This document shows positions 7,932 through 16,799 of a DNA stretch of 46,650 nucleotides, one piece after another. Both the position numbers and the translations under genes were made by a program. The stretch comes from an uncultured Pelagibacteraceae bacterium (GTDB taxonomy: Bacteria > Pseudomonadota > Alphaproteobacteria > Pelagibacterales > Pelagibacteraceae), in the NCBI GenBank assembly GCA_902635865.1, contig CACPPD010000005.1:1-46650 (forward strand). Reading direction: 5' to 3'. Each line of letters begins with the position of its first letter. Position 1 is the stretch's first letter. The notes under the pieces were generated by a model. That model worked only from the letters and a program-made list of their open reading frames with translations. It searched no databases and was not told the DNA's origin.

Positions 7932-10376
7932 TTAAATATTTTTATAATCTTTTGTATTTAAAGGTTTTGATAGAATTTCAACTGGATACTTGATTTTTTC
8001 AACCTCTATAAATAAATTTTTATCTCGGAGTGTCTCTATTGTATTTCCAGAATTAACATAACCAAATGATAAATTTTTATTAAAGCAAAAAGAATAATTT
8101 CCAGAGGTTGTTCTTCCAATTATTTTATCATCTAAATAAATAGGCTCTTCATGTAACATTAAAGGCTCTCCGGGTTGACTTTCTTTTAATGTAAACATCA
8201 TCATTCTTTTTTTTAAGGGTTTTTCTTTAATTTTTAACAAAGCATCTTTACCAATAAAATTAGTATTTTTTTTATAGCTTATTGTAAATTTTAAACCAGC
8301 TTCATAGAGATTTTCTTCTGGAGAAATGTCATGCCCCCAATGTAAAAAACCATTTTCCATTCTCATTATATCCATTGCATGCATACCACAATGAGATAAA
8401 TCAAACTCTTCGCCCTCTTTAATCAAAATTTTATATAATCTTAATGCATTTTCTTTTTCAACATATAACTCAAAACCAAGTTCACCTACATAAGATATTC
8501 TTTGTGCCCAAACTTTAATATCATCTATATCTATATTTTTGCCTGTACCAAATTTAAATTTTTCAGAACTAAAATCATCTTTACTAATCTTTTGAATCAT
8601 TTTTCTGCTTTTAGGACCAAACAAACCAAGGCAGCAAATAGTTTCTGTTACATCAGTAAATTCAACTTCATCAGACAAATATTTAAGAATATGATGTTTA
8701 TCTCTTTCTCTAGTTGCTGCAGAACTAACTATTCTAAAATAATTTTTATCAATACAAACAACAGTCAGGTCTGCTTCAATACCACCTTTCTCATTAAGCA
8801 TATGCGTATAACTTGTTTTTCCGATTTCATTTTTAATATTTGCTGAGCAAATTTTTTGTAAGTCATTGTGAACTTTCTCACCTTTTAAATCAAATTTAGA
8901 AAAAGTTGAAAAATCAAAAAGTCCAACGTTTTTTCTTGCATTTAAAGTTTCATATTTTACAGATGGATACCAATTTTGGTAATTAAAACTGTAATTATAC
9001 TCCGGTTCTTCACCGTTTAAAGAATACCACATAGGTCTTTCAAATCCTCCAGTAACACCGAAACAAGCACCTGCTTTTTTTAATTCATTGTGATAAGGCA
9101 ATAATTTTTGGTTTCTTGAGGTTGAATGTTGTTTATACGGCCAATGCATTCCATACAAATCTCCTAAAGTTTCAGTTACCCTTTCCATAATAAATTTTTT
9201 TGAGGAATGAAACTTTTGAAATCTTTTTATATCTAAAGAAAATAAATCTTCATTAATATGTCCATTAACCATCCATTCAGCTGTTACTCTACCCGCTCCC
9301 CCAGAACTTGCTATTCCAATACTGTTAAATCCACAGCATGTAAAAAGGTTTTTTACTTCAGGAGTCTCACCTAATAGATACTGAGTATCAGGTGTAAATG
9401 ATTCAGGGCCTGAAAAGAATTTTCTTATACCTGCGTTTTCTAACATTGGAAGTCTATGAAACGATTTCTCAAGATAAGGTTCAAAGTGATCAAAATCATC
9501 AGGAAATTCTCCAAATGAAAAGTCATCTGGGACTTTTCCGCTATCTTGAAAGGCTGGTTTTGCATTAGGTTCGAAAATTCCAACTAACATTTTTCCAGCA
9601 TCTTCTTTTAAGTATAGACAAGCATTATAATCTCTTAAAACAGGTAAATCTTTTGGAAGATCTTTCATTGGTTCTGTAATTACATAGAAGTGCTCATTGG
9701 GATATAATGGTACACTAACACCAATTTCCTCACCAATTTGTCTAGACCACATTCCTGAAGCTAACACCACATATTCACACTCAATTTTCCCCTTAGAAGT
9801 TTCAACACCACATATTCTTTTATTTTTTACTAAAATTTTTTTTACTGGTGTCTTCTCAAATATTTGAACTCCAAGCATTTTTGCAGCTTTAGCTAATACA
9901 TTGGTAACACCTACTGGATCTGCCTGACCATCTTTAGGCATATAAACACCACCAACAAGATCATCGTTTTTTACTACTGGGTACAATTCTTTTATTCTAT
10001 CTTTCTTTAATACTTCTACCTCAACATTAGATAATTGAGCTGTTGTTGCTTGCCTCAATAACTCCTGCATCCTCTCTTTAGATGATGCAACTGTTATTGC
10101 TCCATTTTGTTTAAGACCAGTGGATAATCCGGTAGTTTTTTCTAATTCTTTATATAGATCTAAAGAATATTTTCTTAATTTGGTGATTGTTGAAGTTGCC
10201 CCTAATTGCCCCATTAATCCTGCAGCATGCCAAGTTGTACCAGATGTTAATTGATCTCTTTCTAATAGAACTACATCTTTCCAACCAAATTTGGCTAAAT
10301 GATAAGCACAAGAAGTACCTGCAACTCCACCTCCAATTACAACTACCTTTGCGCTTGTAGGATGGTTCTTTTCCAT
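7932..10376 (-). CDS. Dimethylglycine/sarcosine dehydrogenase-like flavoprotein with GcvT domain
   Basis: The 814-residue protein has the three-part build of dimethylglycine and sarcosine dehydrogenases: an FAD-binding DAO domain with GGGVAG (15-20), a central FAO_M region, and a C-terminal GcvT/aminomethyltransferase-like half (about 440-810) that channels formaldehyde to tetrahydrofolate. SGTTWHAAG contains the histidine (50) that holds FAD covalently in this family. Such enzymes oxidatively remove N-methyl groups. SAR11-type bacteria degrade glycine betaine this way, but here the gene is last in an operon after an omega-aminotransferase and alanine dehydrogenase (two bases between ald stop and this start), so an N-methylated omega-amino acid such as N-methyltaurine is also possible. 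Family firm, substrate open. Confidence 0.85.
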   Translation of the reverse strand: MEKNHPTSAKVVVIGGGVAGTSCAYHLAKFGWKDVVLLERDQLTSGTTWHAAGLMGQLGATSTITKLRKYSLDLYKELEKTTGLSTGLKQNGAITVASSKERMQELLRQATTAQLSNVEVEVLKKDRIKELYPVVKNDDLVGGVYMPKDGQADPVGVTNVLAKAAKMLGVQIFEKTPVKKILVKNKRICGVETSKGKIECEYVVLASGMWSRQIGEEIGVSVPLYPNEHFYVITEPMKDLPKDLPVLRDYNACLYLKEDAGKMLVGIFEPNAKPAFQDSGKVPDDFSFGEFPDDFDHFEPYLEKSFHRLPMLENAGIRKFFSGPESFTPDTQYLLGETPEVKNLFTCCGFNSIGIASSGGAGRVTAEWMVNGHINEDLFSLDIKRFQKFHSSKKFIMERVTETLGDLYGMHWPYKQHSTSRNQKLLPYHNELKKAGACFGVTGGFERPMWYSLNGEEPEYNYSFNYQNWYPSVKYETLNARKNVGLFDFSTFSKFDLKGEKVHNDLQKICSANIKNEIGKTSYTHMLNEKGGIEADLTVVCIDKNYFRIVSSAATRERDKHHILKYLSDEVEFTDVTETICCLGLFGPKSRKMIQKISKDDFSSEKFKFGTGKNIDIDDIKVWAQRISYVGELGFELYVEKENALRLYKILIKEGEEFDLSHCGMHAMDIMRMENGFLHWGHDISPEENLYEAGLKFTISYKKNTNFIGKDALLKIKEKPLKKRMMMFTLKESQPGEPLMLHEEPIYLDDKIIGRTTSGNYSFCFNKNLSFGYVNSGNTIETLRDKNLFIEVEKIKYPVEILSKPLNTKDYKNI

Positions 10377-10378
10377 TT

Positions 10379-11497
10379 CTAGTGTTTGATAGCTTCTCCA
10401 GGCTCTACAAAATTATGTCCAAAGACATCAGCAACTGCTTTATAAGTTACTTGACCTTTGTGAACATTTAAACCTGCCAATAAGTTTTTATCTTCGCTTA
10501 ATGCTTTTTGATAACCTTTGTTAGCAAGTTTAACTAAGAAAGGTAAAGTTGCATTATTTAATGCCAATGTTGAAGTTCTAGGAACACCTCCTGGCATATT
10601 TGCTACACAATAATGAACTACATCATCGACTATATAGGTTGGGTCACCGTGTGTTGTAGGTTTGCTAGTTTCCACACAACCCCCTTGATCTATAGCAACA
10701 TCAACAATTACAGAACCTCTTTTCATTGTTTTGATCATTTGTTTAGTAATTAATTTTGGTGCTTCTGCTCCTGGAATTAATACACCACCAACCAATAAAT
10801 CTGCCTCAGCAACTAATTTATCTAAATCTATTTTATCGCTCTGTTCCGGAATAATTTTATCTCCAAACATTTCGACAAGTTGTTTTAATCTAGCCTCAGA
10901 TTTATCAACAATGTGAACTTTTGCTTGCATACCTGTTGCAATCACTGCAGCATTTTCTCCAACTACACCCCCGCCTAATATAACAACAGTTCCACCTGAT
11001 ACACCTGGTGCTCCTCCCAAAAGCAATCCTCTACCACTTTGATTTTTTTCTAAGCAGTGAGCTCCTGCCTGCACAGACATTCTGCCTGCAACAGCGCTCA
11101 TTGGAGCAAGTAAAGGTAATCTTCCATTATCATCAGTTACTGTTTCATATGCAATATTAATACTTTTAGATTTTATTAATCCCTCGGTTAGTTCTTTAGC
11201 TGCCGCTAGATGAAGATAAGTATATACGACTTGATTTTCTTTAATCATATCAACTTCTGCTTTTTGAGGTTCTTTTACTTTAACAATTATTTCTGAATCA
11301 TTAAAAATGTCTGCTGCACTCTCAGCAATTTTAGCTCCAGCATTTATATATTGATCATTTTCAAAACCAGCTTCAAATCCACCATTGTTTTCTACTATAA
11401 CCTCATGACCCTCTGAAACTAAAGTTTTAACACTATCTGGTGTTAAACCAATTCTGTTTTCTTGTGGTTTTATTTCTTTAGGAACTCCAATTTTCAT
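10379..11497 (-). CDS. ald: Alanine dehydrogenase
   Basis: This 372-residue protein matches family length and starts with the typical MKIGVPKEIKPQENRIGLTP. Substrate residues Arg15, Lys75 and His96 are present, and a Rossmann motif GGGVVGENAA lies near 175-184. It deaminates L-alanine to pyruvate, ammonium and NADH. It follows the aminotransferase gene by nine bases, so the pair can run a cycle: pyruvate accepts an amino group and Ald releases it as ammonium. This pairing is well known from taurine and beta-alanine catabolism in other bacteria. Confidence 0.95.
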   Translation of the reverse strand: MKIGVPKEIKPQENRIGLTPDSVKTLVSEGHEVIVENNGGFEAGFENDQYINAGAKIAESAADIFNDSEIIVKVKEPQKAEVDMIKENQVVYTYLHLAAAKELTEGLIKSKSINIAYETVTDDNGRLPLLAPMSAVAGRMSVQAGAHCLEKNQSGRGLLLGGAPGVSGGTVVILGGGVVGENAAVIATGMQAKVHIVDKSEARLKQLVEMFGDKIIPEQSDKIDLDKLVAEADLLVGGVLIPGAEAPKLITKQMIKTMKRGSVIVDVAIDQGGCVETSKPTTHGDPTYIVDDVVHYCVANMPGGVPRTSTLALNNATLPFLVKLANKGYQKALSEDKNLLAGLNVHKGQVTYKAVADVFGHNFVEPGEAIKH

Positions 11498-11506
11498 AAA
11501 TGAAAA

Positions 11507-12853
11507 TTAATTCTTTTTACTTTTTGCGTAATTTGTTATTCCTGTTCGAAGTTTTTCAATTATCTCATCTATATGTTTTTTTTCACAAATAAACATTGGA
11601 GCAATGATTAAACAATCACCGGTAGCTTTGAAATTTACTCCTGCTTCATAACAATGTTTGAAACAGGTTAAACCTGCAGCACCTGGTTTTTTATCCATAA
11701 TAATATCAATACCACCCATCATTCCATATCCCCTTATATTATCAACTACATCGATATCTTTTAATGACATCAAGCCTTCTTGGAAGTAAGGTGATAAATT
11801 TTTAGCCCTATTAAAAATATCATCTTTTTCAATAATATCTTGTACTGCCAATCCAGCAGCAACTGAAATTGGAATTCCTGAATATGTATATCCATGAAAT
11901 AATTCAATTGTTCCTTTAGGAGCGTTTTCTGCAATTGCATCATAAATATCCTCTTTACATGCAACAACTCCCATCGGGCTAATTCCATTAGTTGTAGCTT
12001 TTGCCATTGTCATCATGTCTGGAGTTACTCCGTACTCCTGTGAGGCAAAAGGAGAACCAGTTCTTCCCCATCCAGTAATTACTTCATCAAAAATTAAAAG
12101 TATTCCGTGTTTGTCGCAAATCTCTCTTAATCTTTGTAAGTATCCTTTTGGTGGAACTAATGTACCTGTTGATCCCGCAATAGGTTCCACAATACAAGCT
12201 GCAATATTTTCTGCTCCAAAATTCATACAAATTCTTTCTAAGTCCTCTGCTAACTCAACACCAGTCTCTGGTTGACCACTTACGAATTTATGTTCAGGTA
12301 AATGTGTATGTCTCATATGAACAACACCTGGCATTAATACACTTGCAAAAGTTTTTACGTTATTTACCATACCTCCAACAGAGGTCGCACCAATGTTCAT
12401 TCCATGGTAACCTCTTTCTCTGCCAACAAATCTAAATCTTTGACTATCTCCTCTTGCTCTATGATAAGCGATTGCAATTTTGATTGCAGTTTCAACAGCT
12501 GTTGAACCACAAATAGTATAAAACATTCTATTTAAGTTTCCTGGAGTGTGTTTTGAAATTCTAGTAGCTAATTCAAAAGATCCACCAAAACCTTGTTGGA
12601 AAGGTTGACAATAATCCAAAGTTTTTAATTGATTTGTTATTGCTTCAATAATTTCTTTTCTACCATGACCCAAAGGATTACAAAACAATCCTGAGCTCGC
12701 ATCAATTTGAGTTTGACCTTGATGGTTTTTTAAATACACACCCTTAGCTTCAACAATCAGTCTTGGGTTTTCTTTAAAATCTTTGTTAGATGTAAATGGC
12801 ATCCAATGCTCATTTAATGAATTTGGAATTGCCGTTTTGTTTTGTGTGCTCAT
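11507..12853 (-). CDS. Omega-amino acid:pyruvate aminotransferase (class III)
   Basis: The 448-residue PLP enzyme resembles beta-alanine:pyruvate aminotransferases along its whole length: HWMPFTSNKDF near the N-terminus, YTICGSTAVETAIK for phosphate binding, RERGYHG, FDEVITGWGR with Asp256, and Lys285 in MAKATTNG as the Schiff-base lysine. It moves an amino group from an omega-amino donor to pyruvate, giving alanine. With the TauABC-type importer divergent across 180 bases and ald downstream, taurine is a plausible donor, giving sulfoacetaldehyde; beta-alanine or GABA are alternatives. There is no clear Shine-Dalgarno sequence before the ATG, only an A/T tract. Confidence 0.87.
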   Translation of the reverse strand: MSTQNKTAIPNSLNEHWMPFTSNKDFKENPRLIVEAKGVYLKNHQGQTQIDASSGLFCNPLGHGRKEIIEAITNQLKTLDYCQPFQQGFGGSFELATRISKHTPGNLNRMFYTICGSTAVETAIKIAIAYHRARGDSQRFRFVGRERGYHGMNIGATSVGGMVNNVKTFASVLMPGVVHMRHTHLPEHKFVSGQPETGVELAEDLERICMNFGAENIAACIVEPIAGSTGTLVPPKGYLQRLREICDKHGILLIFDEVITGWGRTGSPFASQEYGVTPDMMTMAKATTNGISPMGVVACKEDIYDAIAENAPKGTIELFHGYTYSGIPISVAAGLAVQDIIEKDDIFNRAKNLSPYFQEGLMSLKDIDVVDNIRGYGMMGGIDIIMDKKPGAAGLTCFKHCYEAGVNFKATGDCLIIAPMFICEKKHIDEIIEKLRTGITNYAKSKKN

Positions 12854-13032
12854 AAAAAATTTTTTTAAAATGTTTAATTTAAATCTTAAAGCCTCTTTAG
12901 ACTAAAATAAATGGATTAACTACCACATTATTGACACAACCAAGAATTGTATAAACTTTCTTTTTTGTTTTACTTCGGGCTCAATTTGAATTTAAATATC
13001 CAGAATTTAATTAATTAAACATAGGGGAATAA
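12854..13032. promoter_or_regulatory. Divergent regulatory region between the aminotransferase operon and tauA
   Basis: This is the longest gene-free stretch of the window (179 bases). It must hold both start signals. On the plus strand there is a perfect TTGACA at 12931-12936 and TATAAA at 12950-12955; the 13-base spacing is too short for standard sigma-70, so either another -10 is used or an activator is needed. An AGGGGA ribosome site lies at 13023-13028 before tauA. I see no known riboswitch fold here. Confidence 0.4.
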
Positions 13033-13974
13033 ATGAAAAAAATACTAAGTTTTATTCTAGGATCTATTTTTGCACTTAACCTATCAATATCAGTTGCTAA
13101 CTCAGCTGCGAATGAAGTTAGAGTTGCATATTTTCTAGAATGGCCAAGCCCAAATTTAGAGGACATGCAGAAGAAAAATTTTGCTAAAGCTCTTGGTGTA
13201 CCAGTTAAATGGACTAACTTCACAAATGGTGGAGCAATGACTGATGCAATGTTAGCAGGAGATATAGATATTTCTTACTCACAAGGATTGGTACCTTTTA
13301 TCAATGCTGTAAAATCTAATGCACCTATCAAATTAGTTGATATTGCTATGGAGTACGGAATGGGTGGAACTACATGTGTTACATCTAACGCTTCTGGAAT
13401 TACAAAAGCAAATGCTACTGAATTAGAGGGTAAAAAAGTTGCTGTTCCATTAGGAACAATGGCTGAATACGTTTTTGATGAAAGTATGAAAGTTGTTGGT
13501 GCTGACAGAGGTAAAATGGATATCATTCAAATGGATCCTGAAGAAGGTGCTGCTGCATTAGTTAGTGGTGATGTTGTAATGGCATGTTTATTTGGTGGTA
13601 ACTCTATCAAAGCAGCAACTGCAGTTGGATCAAGACTTTTAACTGTAGATGAAGCTAGAGCAGCTGGTATCTTAGGTATAGATATAACTTCTGTTACAGA
13701 TAAATTCATGAAAGAAAACCCAGGTATGTTAAGAACTTTCATCGAAGTTACTCATGAAGCTAATGCTAGATACAAAGCAGGTAAAGCTGACTTGAACGCG
13801 ATGTCTAAAGCTTCAGAAATGAAAGTTTCAGATATGAAAGATACTTTGAGTGGATTTAAATTCTTAACTCCAGAAGAAACTAAACAATCTATGACAAGTG
13901 GAAACCTAGATGCATTCCTAAAAGGGATGGGAACTCCAGGTGGAAACGTAGACACAAGTTTCTTACCTTTATAA
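13033..13974 (+). CDS. tauA: TauA/SsuA-family periplasmic substrate-binding protein
   Basis: The 313-residue protein has a signal peptide (about 1-25, ending NSA-ANE) and the NMT1/TauA-type fold, with VRVAYFLEWPSPN at the first strand and the conserved GGAMTDAMLAGDIDISYSQGLVP region. Such proteins bind taurine, alkanesulfonates or related amines and hand them to the membrane permease. AGGGGA upstream gives a strong ribosome site. The ATPase gene follows after a terminator-like hairpin. The context (omega-aminotransferase, alanine dehydrogenase) supports taurine or a similar amine, but specificity cannot be read from sequence alone. Confidence 0.85.
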   Translation: MKKILSFILGSIFALNLSISVANSAANEVRVAYFLEWPSPNLEDMQKKNFAKALGVPVKWTNFTNGGAMTDAMLAGDIDISYSQGLVPFINAVKSNAPIKLVDIAMEYGMGGTTCVTSNASGITKANATELEGKKVAVPLGTMAEYVFDESMKVVGADRGKMDIIQMDPEEGAAALVSGDVVMACLFGGNSIKAATAVGSRLLTVDEARAAGILGIDITSVTDKFMKENPGMLRTFIEVTHEANARYKAGKADLNAMSKASEMKVSDMKDTLSGFKFLTPEETKQSMTSGNLDAFLKGMGTPGGNVDTSFLPL

Positions 13975-13995
13975 TTTTTAAGGGTTTAAAATTTT

Positions 13996-14034
13996 AAATA
14001 GGCGCTGATTTTATAATTGGTGCCTATTTTTTTT
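13996..14034 (+). terminator. Hairpin with T tract between tauA and tauB
   Basis: AAATAGGCGC (13996-14005) pairs with GTGCCTATTT (14020-14029), with one G-U pair and a 14-base loop, followed by a run of T to 14034. This is an intrinsic terminator inside an evident transport operon, so it probably acts as a partial terminator that lowers expression of tauBC relative to tauA. Confidence 0.75.
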
Positions 14035-14059
14035 ACAAAATTTCTAATATAAAGAATTT

Positions 14060-14857
14060 ATGAGCGATCTAGTTTCTCAAAATTTAAATATGATTTTTAA
14101 AACTCCGAAAGGAGAAACTGTTCATGCTTTAAAAGATGTAAGTTTTACTCTCAAAAAAGGAGAATTACTTACAGTGCTTGGTCCCTCTGGTTGTGGAAAA
14201 ACAACTTTGCTAAATATTACCGCTGGATTTTTAAGACCTACTTCAGGAAAAATAACACTTAACAATAACGAAATTGATGGACCCGGTGTTGAAAGAGGAA
14301 TGGTTTTTCAACAAGGTGCTTTGTTTGAGTGGTTAACAGTTGCTGAGAATGTAAACTTCGGACTTAGAATGAAAAAAGAAGATCCTGAAGTTACGGCAAA
14401 GAAAGTTGAAGAATGGTTAGATATAGTTGGGCTTAAAGGTTTTGGTAACACTCCTACTTATCAATTATCGGGTGGTATGCAGCAAAGAGTTGCTCTTGCA
14501 AGATGCTTAATAAACAATCCTGATTTAATTTTAATGGACGAACCATTAGGGGCTTTAGATGCATTAACTAGAGAAAAGATGCAGTCATTAGTTTTAAAAA
14601 TTTGGAAAGAAACTGGAAAAACAATCATATTAATAACACACTCTGTTGAAGAAGCATTGTTGCTTGGAGAAAGATTATATGTAATGGCTCCAAGACCAGG
14701 ACGTATACATAAAGAGTACAACCTTCCGTTTGCAGAAATGGGTCTTACACAAGACTTAAGAGAAATTAAAAAAAATAAAGAATTTTCATCCACACGAGAA
14801 GAAATTTTATCCATGATTTGGAATATGGAAGAGGAAATAATGGGGAAAGAAAATTAA
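14060..14857 (+). CDS. tauB: TauB/SsuB-family ABC transporter ATPase
   Basis: The 265-residue ATPase carries Walker A GPSGCGKTT (41-49), a Q-loop (FQQG), the signature LSGGMQQ (136-142), Walker B LILMDEP (156-162) and the H-loop ITHSVEEA. The sequence is closest in style to nitrate/sulfonate/taurine importers. It powers uptake through the permease encoded directly downstream; the stop and the next start abut (TAA then ATG). Confidence 0.92.
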   Translation: MSDLVSQNLNMIFKTPKGETVHALKDVSFTLKKGELLTVLGPSGCGKTTLLNITAGFLRPTSGKITLNNNEIDGPGVERGMVFQQGALFEWLTVAENVNFGLRMKKEDPEVTAKKVEEWLDIVGLKGFGNTPTYQLSGGMQQRVALARCLINNPDLILMDEPLGALDALTREKMQSLVLKIWKETGKTIILITHSVEEALLLGERLYVMAPRPGRIHKEYNLPFAEMGLTQDLREIKKNKEFSSTREEILSMIWNMEEEIMGKEN

Positions 14858-16783
14858 ATGTTAACCCAGTTTATAACCATCTTAATATTTGTAGCTGTAA
14901 TTGGATGTATTCTTTATGGAAGAAGATTAATTAGAACTGAAAAAGTTGATGCTGTCTTTGGTAATCCGGAAAGAGCTAAAGGTGGTACACACTGGGTAAT
15001 TGTCGGCAGTAGTGCAATCCTGATGCTATGGCTTTATTATTCATGGGATATAGCAAAAGGTTTTTATCCAAAATCAGCAAATGAATTATGCCAGGTTGCT
15101 AAAATTAATGAGTCGTTATTAGGTTTAAAATATCAGTTCCCTATTGAAGAAAGAGAATTCAAAAGCACATCGATTATTAAAATTGAAAATAAAAATCTTG
15201 TAAAAATTACAAATGAAATAAAAGCATCTCCAGATTTAAATGATCAACAAAAAACAATTCTTGTAAACTACATTGATAGAACTTCTAAATTAATTCCATT
15301 TTTAACAAGTGAAGAACTTATGGAAATAAATACCAAAATTAAACTTCAGGAAATCACAGAAGAAATAAACATTCTAAGTTCTAATTTTAAAAAGAAAGAT
15401 TATCCATTTGAGACAGATGCTGAAAAAACTGAAAGACAAAAACTTATTGATGAACAAGGTATTTGGGGAATTACTACAATAGACTCTGGAACAGGTACAA
15501 TTGAAAATACTATTGAGATACCAACTGCACCTCAAACTAATAAAGGTTTAAAATTTCATGCAGCCGCAGCAGAACTAAAAAAAATTGACGACAAATTTTT
15601 TAAATTAAAAAATCATAACCCACAGTTCAAAAGCGCAATCAAACAACTTAAAGATGATATTAAAGCTTACAGAAAAGGATTAGATGATAGTGAGGAAATA
15701 GCATCTGACTATGCAAAAAATATTGTTAAAATTGCAAGAAGAATAGAGTTTGCAAGCATCTTTCCTCCTAACGCATTAAATGAAATGCAAACAGCAATAA
15801 TAGAGTTTGATAAATTACAAAATAAAGAACAAGGTGGATTAAGATTAATTGATATTCTTCTATTTCCAGCAGGAACAATTGTTGCAAGTGGACCAACATG
15901 TTCCGAACAAGGTTCAGGTAGATGGTTACCTAAACCATCAGATACATTTAATAAGTTTATACTGATGTCTAAACCAAGTGTTGGATACAAAAATATTCCT
16001 CTTTTATGGATTGAGATGGTTGATGTAAGTAAAATGATCGGATTTATTTTACCTGATTGGATAGCAGATATGTTGCCTGGTGAATATCCAGTGCATACAA
16101 AAGATGGAATTGTAAAAGAAAACTTTAAAAGTAACGTTTTAAAAGTTGTTACTGGTGACTTTAAATTATTTAAAGTGCCTGTTCCATATGGACACATATG
16201 GGACTCATTCTTAAGGGTATTTTTAGGTTTAGTTTTTGGAATTCTTATTGGGGTGCCATTAGGATTGTTTATGGGTCTTAATCGTTTTGCTAAAGGCTTC
16301 TTTGATCCTTTAATCGAGTTATATAGACCCGTTCCGCCGTTAGCTTGGGCACCATTGATTATTTCAGTTCTTGGAATAGATAATACGGGTAAAATATTTT
16401 TATTATTTATGGTCTCACTTTCAATTATGATTATTTCTGCAAGAGCTGGTGCATCGGGAACACAGCTTTCAAAAATACATGCTGCACACTCATTAGGGGC
16501 TACAAAAAAACAAATATTAAGACATGTAATTTTCCCAAATTCACTTCCTGAAATTCTTACAGGCATTAGAGTGGCTGTCGGTATGTGTTGGGGAACTCTT
16601 GTTGCTGCAGAATTTTTAGCAGGAACAACTGGAATTGGTTTCGTTGAAAACGTAGCTAAAAAATACTTTCAATATGAAGTAATTTGGATAACAATATTTA
16701 TTATGGGTCTATTGGGCCTTTTATTTGATATTACTTTGAGAAAAATAATTGAAAAAACTATTCCTTGGCGTGGTAAAGGATAA
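14858..16783 (+). CDS. tauC: TauC-family permease with a 440-residue N-terminal extension
   Basis: At 641 residues this is more than twice the usual length of TauC/SsuC (about 250-280). The C-terminal 197 residues are the normal BPD_transp_1 core with LYRPVPPLAWAPL and the EAA loop HSLGATKKQILRHVIFP that contacts the ATPase. The first 440 residues hold a membrane segment at 1-20, a second at about 46-64, and then a long soluble, Lys/Glu-rich, partly coiled-coil-like region (about 70-330) before a GPTCSEQGSGRWLPKP stretch and further amphipathic helices. The reading frame is open throughout with no internal start that would make the core separate. The extension may form a periplasmic domain that docks the binding protein; this is inference. 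Confidence 0.88.
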   Translation: MLTQFITILIFVAVIGCILYGRRLIRTEKVDAVFGNPERAKGGTHWVIVGSSAILMLWLYYSWDIAKGFYPKSANELCQVAKINESLLGLKYQFPIEEREFKSTSIIKIENKNLVKITNEIKASPDLNDQQKTILVNYIDRTSKLIPFLTSEELMEINTKIKLQEITEEINILSSNFKKKDYPFETDAEKTERQKLIDEQGIWGITTIDSGTGTIENTIEIPTAPQTNKGLKFHAAAAELKKIDDKFFKLKNHNPQFKSAIKQLKDDIKAYRKGLDDSEEIASDYAKNIVKIARRIEFASIFPPNALNEMQTAIIEFDKLQNKEQGGLRLIDILLFPAGTIVASGPTCSEQGSGRWLPKPSDTFNKFILMSKPSVGYKNIPLLWIEMVDVSKMIGFILPDWIADMLPGEYPVHTKDGIVKENFKSNVLKVVTGDFKLFKVPVPYGHIWDSFLRVFLGLVFGILIGVPLGLFMGLNRFAKGFFDPLIELYRPVPPLAWAPLIISVLGIDNTGKIFLLFMVSLSIMIISARAGASGTQLSKIHAAHSLGATKKQILRHVIFPNSLPEILTGIRVAVGMCWGTLVAAEFLAGTTGIGFVENVAKKYFQYEVIWITIFIMGLLGLLFDITLRKIIEKTIPWRGKG

Positions 16784-16799
16784 ATGTTAAGGGGATAAA

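Noticed and set aside
8502..8846. 114-codon plus-strand frame inside the flavoprotein gene
   Set aside because: Cysteine- and phenylalanine-rich antisense shadow of the GcvT-like domain with no start signals.
12854..13032. Possible riboswitch in the longest intergenic region
   Set aside because: I looked for glycine and SAM riboswitch features known from SAR11-type genomes and saw no matching conserved core or paired elements; a covariance-model search would be needed to exclude it fully.
15709..16566. Long open frame (285 codons) on the strand opposite the tauC core
   Set aside because: It lies fully inside the well supported permease gene, shows no domain and no ribosome site, and is explained by codon bias of the true gene.
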